Assembly (NCBI GenBank): GCA_937906915.1
Contig: CALCUU010000140.1
Span: 1 to 7,042 of the forward strand
From: an uncultured Phascolarctobacterium sp.
Lineage (GTDB): Bacteria > Bacillota > Negativicutes > Acidaminococcales > Acidaminococcaceae
Direction of reading: 5' to 3'
DNA length: 7,042 nucleotides
This document shows positions 1 through 4,232 of the stretch, in pieces. Below the pieces are notes generated by a model. That model ran no database searches and was not told where the DNA came from. It saw only the letters and a list, made by a program, of their open reading frames with translations. Both the position numbers and the translations under genes were made by a program. Numbering within the stretch: the first letter of the stretch is position 1; each line of letters begins with the position of its first letter.

Positions 1-552
1 AAAGGCAATTTCCGGCTCGGTGTAATATTGAATGGCAACGGAAAGAGCGCCATAATCACGACCACCGGGTTGCGCCGCCATACGTTCTGCCACTTCCTTT
101 TGCACCATGACAACAAGGCGTTCCATGGGCAAGCGTTTTTCCAAAATGGCAAAAATGATGGGCGTAGTAATATAGTAGGGCAAATTAGCGCAGCATTTGA
201 AATTTTCCACGCCAACTTCCTTCATTATATCTACCTTTAAAATGTCGCCACTTACAATGCGCACATTGTCGTAGCCTTCGAGGGTAGTATCCAGTACGGG
301 CAAAAGGCGTTTGTCCAGTTCCACCGCCACTACCTGAGCACCACTTTCTGCCAAACCTTGGGTAAGGGTGCCAATACCGGGGCCAACTTCTAAAACAGTG
401 TCCTCCGGGGTAAGCTCCGCCGCTTCCACAATGCGACGGACAATATCTTCATCAATCAAAAAGTTTTGCCCCAATTTTTTATCCGCACGCAGTTTAAACT
501 TGTGCAGGATGTGGTTCGTAACTTGGGGAGATGCAATTACGGGATGCTGCAT
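1..552 (-). CDS. rsmA: 16S rRNA adenine(1518/1519)-N6 dimethyltransferase KsgA/RsmA (3' end cut off by window)
   Basis: This enzyme transfers four methyl groups from S-adenosylmethionine to two adjacent adenines in the 3' terminal hairpin of 16S rRNA during small-subunit maturation. The 184 visible residues are the Rossmann methyltransferase core. GQNFL is at residues 28-32, SAM-binding motif I EVGPGIG at 55-61, the acidic ribose-binding residue in VELD at about 79, and the catalytic NLPYY signature at 123-127. Family members are about 270-290 aa, so roughly the last third, including the helical C-terminal domain, lies beyond the left edge. The ATG at 550-552 is supported by AGGAG at 562-566, which lies inside the end of rnmV. 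Only 4 nt separate it from the rnmV stop, so the two are likely translationally coupled. Identification is firm. Confidence 0.97.
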   Translation of the reverse strand, partial: MQHPVIASPQVTNHILHKFKLRADKKLGQNFLIDEDIVRRIVEAAELTPEDTVLEVGPGIGTLTQGLAESGAQVVAVELDKRLLPVLDTTLEGYDNVRIVSGDILKVDIMKEVGVENFKCCANLPYYITTPIIFAILEKRLPMERLVVMVQKEVAERMAAQPGGRDYGALSVAIQYYTEPEIAF

Positions 553-556
553 AAAT

Positions 557-1093
557 TTAATCTCCTATCTTCGCCAGTGCGGCTTCAAATTCGGCGCGGG
601 TTACGCCGTAATGATTTAAGCGTTCTAAAAAGCGTTTAGCGTTTCCGTAGCCAATGCCCAGCTCCGCCCCAAGGGCGTCGCGTCTTGCAGAGGCTGCCTC
701 GCTACCGTTCAAATCATTGGCAAACAAATCTTGCATGGTAAATTCTTGTTGGGGCTTGTATTCGTGGTGGCGCACCTTCGCAAGGGCAGCAAGAATTGCC
801 TCAGGCTGAGCCTGCTCCACCCCCACGTCGTTGTTGGCAGTTGCCTGCACCTTGGGGATAAATGCTTGCCCTGCATTGGGGAAACGCTCCGTCAAAAATT
901 TACGAATGCGCTCGCCTGCACCGTCAGGGTCTGTCAAAATAATGATGCCACGTTTTTCGTAGGCAGCAGCAATTTGACGCAGGGTGTGTTTTGCCAGAGT
1001 GAAGCCACCAGTTTCAATGGTGTCTGCCTCCAACGCCTTTTTAATGGCAACCGTATCCATTTTGCCTTCTACAACAAGGACTTCCTTTAACAA
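557..1093 (-). CDS. rnmV: Ribonuclease M5 (5S rRNA maturation), TTG start
   Basis: Ribonuclease M5 makes the final cuts that convert 5S rRNA precursor to mature 5S rRNA in Firmicutes, acting on the RNA bound to ribosomal protein L18. The protein is 178 aa, close to the B. subtilis length of about 186. The N-terminal half is a TOPRIM domain, with the catalytic glutamate in VVEGKMDT (E9) and the DxD motif in LTDPDGAG (D55, D57). The C-terminal part (about 105-178) is the helical M5-specific region. The start codon is TTG at 1091-1093, chosen because GTGAGGA (1101-1107) sits 7 nt upstream and the next residues begin the TOPRIM strand directly. It lies 16 nt after the 3D-protein gene and 4 nt before rsmA, the classic Firmicute rnmV-ksgA arrangement. 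Confidence 0.95.
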   Translation of the reverse strand: MLKEVLVVEGKMDTVAIKKALEADTIETGGFTLAKHTLRQIAAAYEKRGIIILTDPDGAGERIRKFLTERFPNAGQAFIPKVQATANNDVGVEQAQPEAILAALAKVRHHEYKPQQEFTMQDLFANDLNGSEAASARRDALGAELGIGYGNAKRFLERLNHYGVTRAEFEAALAKIGD

Positions 1094-1109
1094 GATGTGT
1101 TCCTCACTT

Positions 1110-1775
1110 TTATTTTTCGTCTAAAATATAAATTTCGATATTACGTCTGCCCCAATTCCAAGCAGCTTTACGGCTATCCATGGCAATGTCAATAATTTTG
1201 CCTTTGATTGCGCTACCGGTATCGTTAGCTCTAACTTGGCCAATGCCGGGAATATAAACTTGGGATTGCAAGGGGATAACTCTGGGGTCTACAGCGATTG
1301 TTTTGTAGGGAACTGCAGGAGTGCCGTCATAGGCAATGCCTGTACCGCTAGCATCTACAGGGTCATGGGTCCAGTAAGCAGTAGCCTGTACGGTCAGCTT
1401 CTTGGAATATTTTTTGTAGCCATCTTTAGTCTTAACGCTGGGAGCAGTACCCACACGCACCACTTGGGTTACAGGCTTGGAAACAAATTCACGGCTAATT
1501 GCCTTAACAGACATACTGCCATCTTCTTTGGCAGTAGTTTTAAAGGTAATGCGCTCTCTGCCAATCTTGCCTTCTACCTCTACAATGTCGATGCCTTTGG
1601 CAATGTTTTCATCATAAATATATTCGGTAGCCATAGGCACGTTTTGTTCAACATAAGTAATTTCATCACTAACTACGGTAACCTTTTTGGCAATGTCAAA
1701 GCCTACCAAGAAAGGCGCTGCCAAAATAATACAGAGCAAAATGCCCAAGCAGCGTTTCAAGCTTTTATTCAACAT
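1110..1775 (-). CDS. Short YabE-like cell-wall protein with G5 and 3D domains
   Basis: This is a 221-aa exported or membrane-anchored protein of the YabE/Sps group, which is related to resuscitation-promoting factors and lytic transglycosylases. Residues 8-26 are a hydrophobic signal or anchor segment after a basic start. Residues about 40-110 resemble a G5 domain (VEVEGKIGRERITFK and a later VRVGT ending). Residues about 125-219 are a 3D domain with the three namesake aspartates at D163 (AVDPRVIP), D185 (NDTGSAIKG) and D196 (IIDIAMDS). This fold resembles the double-psi barrel of MltA-type transglycosylases, so a role in peptidoglycan cleavage outside the membrane is inferred. B. subtilis YabE is about twice as long and carries DUF348 repeats, which are absent here. 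The ATG at 1773-1775 has a perfect AGGAGG (1781-1786) 5 nt upstream. It is the first gene of an operon with rnmV and rsmA. Confidence 0.88.
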   Translation of the reverse strand: MLNKSLKRCLGILLCIILAAPFLVGFDIAKKVTVVSDEITYVEQNVPMATEYIYDENIAKGIDIVEVEGKIGRERITFKTTAKEDGSMSVKAISREFVSKPVTQVVRVGTAPSVKTKDGYKKYSKKLTVQATAYWTHDPVDASGTGIAYDGTPAVPYKTIAVDPRVIPLQSQVYIPGIGQVRANDTGSAIKGKIIDIAMDSRKAAWNWGRRNIEIYILDEK

Positions 1776-1801
1776 AATGACCTCCTTGAATTAACCTAAA
1801 G

Positions 1802-1831
1802 ATTTTAACACAAAGGATGCTATTATGTCAA
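1802..1831 (-). promoter_or_regulatory. Sigma-A-type promoter of the 3D-protein/rnmV/rsmA operon
   Basis: Read on the minus strand, a perfect -35 TTGACA (plus 1826-1831) is followed after 18 nt by TAAAAT (plus 1802-1807), with an upstream TG forming an extended -10. Transcription would start near 1795, giving a leader of about 20 nt that contains the AGGAGG ribosome site. The match to consensus is strong. The start point is inferred. Confidence 0.75.
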
Positions 1832-1935
1832 AAAGTGTTCCTAAAAACCTAAATAAATCGTTAGAAGTGCCGGAAGACGCGAAAAAAAGCAACTTACGAA
1901 GCGACGGTGTACTTATGCGTACATCGAGCAAGTAA
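1825..1935 (+). CDS. Possible 36-aa small hydrophilic protein, unrecognised
   Basis: An ATG at 1825 preceded by AAAGGA (1812-1817) at 7-nt spacing opens a 36-codon frame ending at TAA 1933-1935. The peptide begins MSKSVPKNLNKSLEV and ends LMRTSSK. It is lysine- and serine-rich, with no membrane segment and no Cys. Its stop lies in the right arm of the hairpin at 1884-1945, as a stop overlaps the shared terminator in the two convergent pairs elsewhere in this window. Against it, no convincing plus-strand promoter is seen upstream, the frame overlaps the opposing operon's promoter, and most of it falls in the left half of the palindrome. Codons such as CTA, TTA, TCG and CGA are unlike the biased purC gene. 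I do not recognise the protein. It may be a chance frame. Confidence 0.22.
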   Translation: MSKSVPKNLNKSLEVPEDAKKSNLRSDGVLMRTSSK

Positions 1936-1977
1936 GTTGCTTTTTGACAAAGTATAACGGTGCTTATAACGATTTAT
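1853..1977. repeat. Nested 125-bp imperfect palindrome (MITE-like or large RNA stem-loop)
   Basis: The outer arms are ATAAATCGTTAGAAGTGCCG (1853-1872) and, read on the minus strand, ATAAATCGTTATAAGCACCG (plus 1958-1977). They match at 17 of 20 positions, and two of the three differences would be G-U pairs in RNA. Inside these are perfect 14-bp arms AAAAAGCAACTTAC (1884-1897) and GTAAGTTGCTTTTT (1932-1945). A small inner hairpin follows, TGTAC/GTACA (1908-1912 with 1919-1923), extended by CGA/TCG across a 3-nt bulge. The two arm pairs are separated by an unpaired 11/12-nt internal loop. The right outer arm includes the last codons and stop of the FTR-like gene. I see no clear target-site duplication and no transposase. 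Confidence 0.8.
1882..1945 (-). terminator. Probable intrinsic terminator of the GltD-like/FTR operon
   Basis: On the minus strand the 14-bp stem (arms 1932-1945 and 1884-1897) is followed by a run of seven T residues (plus 1882-1888), starting about 20 nt after the FTR-like stop codon. The arms are flanked by A and T runs, so it could also terminate plus-strand transcripts at TTTTT 1941-1945. The 34-nt apical region with its own hairpin is much larger than in the other two terminators of this window, which have tetraloops. It is embedded in the larger palindrome at 1853-1977. Confidence 0.65.
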
Positions 1978-2161
1978 AATACAGAAGGCAATGACAGTAT
2001 CCTTCAAAATTCGGGTCAGCAATTTGTTCTCTAAATTCTTTACAGATACATTTATTGTCTTCAGTTTTTTCTAAACGACAGGGGCAATAACCACCCTTCA
2101 TTTTCAAACCTTCGCGTATTCTCGCTACAATTTCCTTATCTTCATTTAAACGTATTGCCAT
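1964..2161 (-). CDS. Ferredoxin:thioredoxin reductase catalytic-chain homologue (small form)
   Basis: This 65-aa protein resembles the catalytic beta chain of ferredoxin:thioredoxin reductase, which uses a [4Fe-4S] cluster next to a redox-active disulfide to reduce thioredoxins. Six cysteines form three CxC motifs: CPC (C26, C28), CIC (C38, C40) and CHC (C56, C58). In plant and cyanobacterial enzymes the pattern is CPC-X16-CPC-X8-CHC. Here it is CPC-X9-CIC-X15-CHC, so the total span of 33 residues is kept but the central pair is displaced. By analogy C28 and C58 would be the redox pair and the other four the cluster ligands. That is inference. The start at 2159-2161 is supported by GGAGGG (2168-2173) 6 nt upstream. 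It follows the GltD-like gene by 18 nt, so they form an operon. No variable (alpha) subunit gene is visible. Confidence 0.85.
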   Translation of the reverse strand: MAIRLNEDKEIVARIREGLKMKGGYCPCRLEKTEDNKCICKEFREQIADPNFEGYCHCLLYYKSL

Positions 2162-2179
2162 ACCCTTCCCTCCAGCAAT

Positions 2180-3304
2180 TTATCTACGCAAATATTCTGC
2201 GCATTTCATAGCAGCATTGCGACCTTCGGTGAAAGCCCACGCCACAACTCCACTACCACGACGAGCGTCGCCAGCCGCGAAGACGCCTTCTTTAGTGGTG
2301 GTAAAGTATTCGCCACCGTCAGCAAGCATTCCTGCCGGAGAACGTTTCACTCCGCACGCTTCAAAGACTTCATCTTCCGGACCGTTAAAGCCAAGAGCAA
2401 GAATCAATACCTGGGCACGCAAAATCTTTTCGCTACCAAGAACATTTACCGGTTCAGGGAGAGCGCCGCTTCTAGCACTGCGCCATTCCACTTGGGCAAC
2501 TTCCACAGCTTTCAGCTTGCCTTCTTCGTCACGTATAAGACGCTTTAACATGGTGCCGTACTTAATGGTAAAGTCACCCTGCACAATGTTGCACAAATCG
2601 CCCCTCACACTGTTGGCAGTAGCTTCACATTCCTGCATTTCCAGTTGATGAATGGTGCTTGCACCTTGAGCAAGAGCAATTGCTGCGCAATCTACTCCGG
2701 TATCGCCGCCACCAACAATTACCACGTCTTTGCCTTTAACGTTCATTAAATCAGTTCCGTTGAGCAAATCCTTGGTAACTTCGGTCAAGAAATCCTTAGC
2801 TTGGAAGATTTGCTTGTTATCTACTTCCACCCCCGGTAAAACCTTGGGCTTCCTGCTGCCAACGCACAATACTACTGCGGCAAAGTCTTTTTGTAATTCG
2901 GCAAAGCTCGCTTCGTCTTTAAGCTCCCAACCCTGAACAAATTTTACGCCGTGGTTTATAAGCTCGGTAATTTTTTCCATAAGCAAATCTTTCGGTAACT
3001 TGATGCTGGGAACGCCATACATCAAAAGGCCACCGGGTCTGTCGTCACGCTCGAAGACAGTCACATCGTAGCCCAGTCTACGCAATTGGTCAGCGCAGCC
3101 CAAGCCTGCAGGCCCACTACCTACAACGGCAACCTTCAAAGGCTCCAATGCCATGGGCGCCTTACGAGGAAGGTCACGATGATAGAACGCCTCGTTACGA
3201 ATATAATCTTCTAATTCAGTATCTTCTGCCCAAATGCGTAAACGCTGTGGCAAACCATTAAGCTTCAGGAAATCTTCTCTATTATAAACGGCCTTTTTCA
3301 ACAT
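2180..3304 (-). CDS. GltD-like FAD/NAD(P)H oxidoreductase lacking the N-terminal Fe-S domain
   Basis: This 374-aa flavoprotein belongs to the glutamate synthase small-subunit (GltD) family. The FAD-binding GSGPAG is at residues 62-67. The family signature GGLLMYGVPSIKLPK is at 91-105, the NAD(P)H-binding GGGDTG at 198-203, and the second FAD contact AAGDARRG at 343-350. GltD proteins are normally about 450-490 aa, with an N-terminal domain carrying Cys clusters that bind [4Fe-4S]. Here only about 55 residues precede the FAD fold and they contain no cysteine. ELEDYIRNEAF (30-40) looks like a remnant of the linker after that domain. The start is genuine, with AGGAGG 9 nt upstream and promoter DNA beyond. 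No large-subunit gltB lies nearby, so glutamate synthesis is not assured. Its operon partner is the FTR-like gene, hinting at electron delivery to a disulfide system. Confidence 0.85.
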   Translation of the reverse strand: MLKKAVYNREDFLKLNGLPQRLRIWAEDTELEDYIRNEAFYHRDLPRKAPMALEPLKVAVVGSGPAGLGCADQLRRLGYDVTVFERDDRPGGLLMYGVPSIKLPKDLLMEKITELINHGVKFVQGWELKDEASFAELQKDFAAVVLCVGSRKPKVLPGVEVDNKQIFQAKDFLTEVTKDLLNGTDLMNVKGKDVVIVGGGDTGVDCAAIALAQGASTIHQLEMQECEATANSVRGDLCNIVQGDFTIKYGTMLKRLIRDEEGKLKAVEVAQVEWRSARSGALPEPVNVLGSEKILRAQVLILALGFNGPEDEVFEACGVKRSPAGMLADGGEYFTTTKEGVFAAGDARRGSGVVAWAFTEGRNAAMKCAEYLRR

Positions 3305-3334
3305 AATATCAAGCCTCCTTTATATCCTACTTCT

Positions 3335-3363
3335 ATTATAAACTATCATCGCTTTTTAAGTTG
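3335..3363 (-). promoter_or_regulatory. Probable promoter of the GltD-like/FTR operon
   Basis: Read on the minus strand, a perfect -10 TATAAT (plus 3335-3340) has only a weak CAACTT at the 17-nt position (plus 3358-3363). A better TTTACA (plus 3362-3367) is 21 nt away, which is too far. The weak -35 suggests either an activator or modest expression. The leader would be about 25 nt and includes AGGAGG. Confidence 0.5.
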
Positions 3364-3376
3364 TAAACAGTTTTTG

Positions 3377-3395
3377 AAATCCGAACGTTCTCGGA
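3377..3395. promoter_or_regulatory. PurBox-like inverted repeat upstream of purC (candidate operator)
   Basis: TCCGA (3380-3384), 6 nt, then TCGGA (3391-3395) form an inverted repeat. The left side, AAATCCGAACGTT (3377-3389), resembles the Bacillus PurR PurBox consensus AWWWCCGAACWWT with one mismatch. It lies about 70 bp upstream of the inferred purC start of transcription and about 50 bp upstream of the GltD-like gene's start of transcription, between the divergent genes. Whether a PurR protein exists in this organism cannot be seen from the window. Confidence 0.4.
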
Positions 3396-3426
3396 AAAAT
3401 TCAGAAAAATATCTATAAAAAAATTG

Positions 3427-3455
3427 TTGAGCATTAAAATGCTTTGTGGTAATAT
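3427..3455 (+). promoter_or_regulatory. purC promoter with a palindrome between -35 and -10
   Basis: TTGAGC (3427-3432) is followed after 17 nt by TAATAT (3450-3455), with TG upstream making an extended -10. Transcription would begin near 3462. The spacer holds AGCATT-AA-AATGCT (3430-3443), a perfect 6-bp inverted repeat that overlaps the end of the -35 and could be a repressor site. Confidence 0.65.
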
Positions 3456-3499
3456 TTTTATGGAGCGATTTTATATAACACGAAAGGATGTTATCTATT

Positions 3500-4183
3500 A
3501 TGCAAAAAATCTATTCCGGCAAAACCAAAGACGTTTACCAATTGGAAAACGGTAACGTACTGTTGAAATTTAAAGATGACTGCACCGGCAAAGACGGCGT
3601 TTTTGATCCGGGCGAAAACACTGTAGGCCTCACCATCGAAGGCATTGGCAGAGCAAACTTGGAAACTTCCATCCTCTTCTTTGAAATCCTCAAAGAAGCT
3701 GGCGTTAAAACTCACTATGTAAGCGCTAACGTTGAAGAAGCTACCATGGAAGTTCTTCCTGCAAAAGTTTTCGGCAAAGGCTTGGAAGTTATCTGCCGCT
3801 TGAAAGCAACCGGCAGCTTCATCCGTCGTTATGGCGATTACATTGCTGACGGCACCGAACTGCCCGGCGGTTATGTAGAAACCACCTTCAAAAACGACGA
3901 AAAAGGTGACCCCCTGGTAACCTGCGAAGGCTTGGAAGCACTTGGCATTATGACCCGCGAAATGTTCGAAAGCATGAAAGCTCAAACCTTGAAAATCACC
4001 CACATCGTTGCTGACGAATTGGCTAAAAAAGGTCTTGACCTTTATGACATTAAATTTGAATTTGGTTACAACAATGACGAAGTAATCCTCATTGACGAAA
4101 TCGCAAGCGGCAACATGCGCGTTTACAAAGACGGCAAAATTGTTGACCCCATGGATTTGACCAAAATGATTCTTGGCAAATAA
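3500..4183 (+). CDS. purC: Phosphoribosylaminoimidazole-succinocarboxamide (SAICAR) synthase, divergent form
   Basis: SAICAR synthase joins CAIR and aspartate using ATP in the eighth step of de novo purine synthesis, in the cytoplasm. The N-terminus IYSGKTKDVYQ (residues 4-14) is the nucleotide-binding start typical of PurC. The CRLKATGSFIRRYG segment (99-112) matches the conserved substrate-binding R-x-x-GS-x-x-RR region, and DIKFEFG (183-189) is also conserved. The usual DE(I/F)SPD(S/T)xRxWD block is replaced by DEIASGNMRVYKDG (199-212), so this is a divergent subgroup. At 227 aa it is slightly shorter than the usual 235-240. I prefer ATG 3500 over in-frame ATG 3488, because AAAGGA (3483-3488) would overlap the latter and the family N-terminus fits the former. 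It stands alone, outside any pur cluster, with its own promoter and terminator. Confidence 0.88.
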   Translation: MQKIYSGKTKDVYQLENGNVLLKFKDDCTGKDGVFDPGENTVGLTIEGIGRANLETSILFFEILKEAGVKTHYVSANVEEATMEVLPAKVFGKGLEVICRLKATGSFIRRYGDYIADGTELPGGYVETTFKNDEKGDPLVTCEGLEALGIMTREMFESMKAQTLKITHIVADELAKKGLDLYDIKFEFGYNNDEVILIDEIASGNMRVYKDGKIVDPMDLTKMILGK

Positions 4184-4196
4184 GAAGCAAAAAATT

Positions 4197-4232
4197 AGAG
4201 CGTTAATCTGCAAAGATTAACGCTCTTTTTTT
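4197..4232. terminator. Bidirectional intrinsic terminator between purC and the flippase gene
   Basis: A perfect 13-bp stem AGAGCGTTAATCT/AGATTAACGCTCT (4197-4209, 4214-4226) closes on a GCAA tetraloop of the GNRA type. It is followed on the plus strand by seven T residues (4226-4232). On the minus strand a T-rich stretch follows (complement of AAAAAATT before 4197). The plus-strand T-tract overlaps the TAA stop of the flippase gene (4231-4233), so both convergent genes use one compact terminator. Confidence 0.92.

Noticed and set aside
1236..1799. Plus-strand open frame of 187 codons opposite the 3D-domain gene
   Set aside because: The opposite strand encodes a clear G5/3D protein with a ribosome site and promoter. 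The shadow translation has no recognisable features.
1889..1940. Integron attC-like site (inverted GCAACTTAC/GTAAGTTGC)
   Set aside because: The arms do not match the RYYYAAC/GTTRRRY core-site consensus, and no integrase or cassette structure is present.
1944..1970. TTGACA followed by TATAAC on the plus strand, an outward-facing promoter from the palindrome
   Set aside because: The spacing is only 15 nt, it would drive antisense RNA into the FTR-like gene, and the AT-rich stop region makes a chance match likely. TATAAT at 1975-1980 is 25 nt away, which is too far.
3488..3499. Upstream ATG at 3488 as the purC start
   Set aside because: The only ribosome-binding sequence would abut or overlap this ATG. 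The ATG at 3500 gives the conserved family N-terminus.
3491..4213. Long open frame (240 codons) on the minus strand opposite purC
   Set aside because: It is the complement of a strongly codon-biased gene. It runs through the terminator, has no ribosome site, and its translation is low-complexity Phe/Val/Ala-rich. It is a shadow frame.
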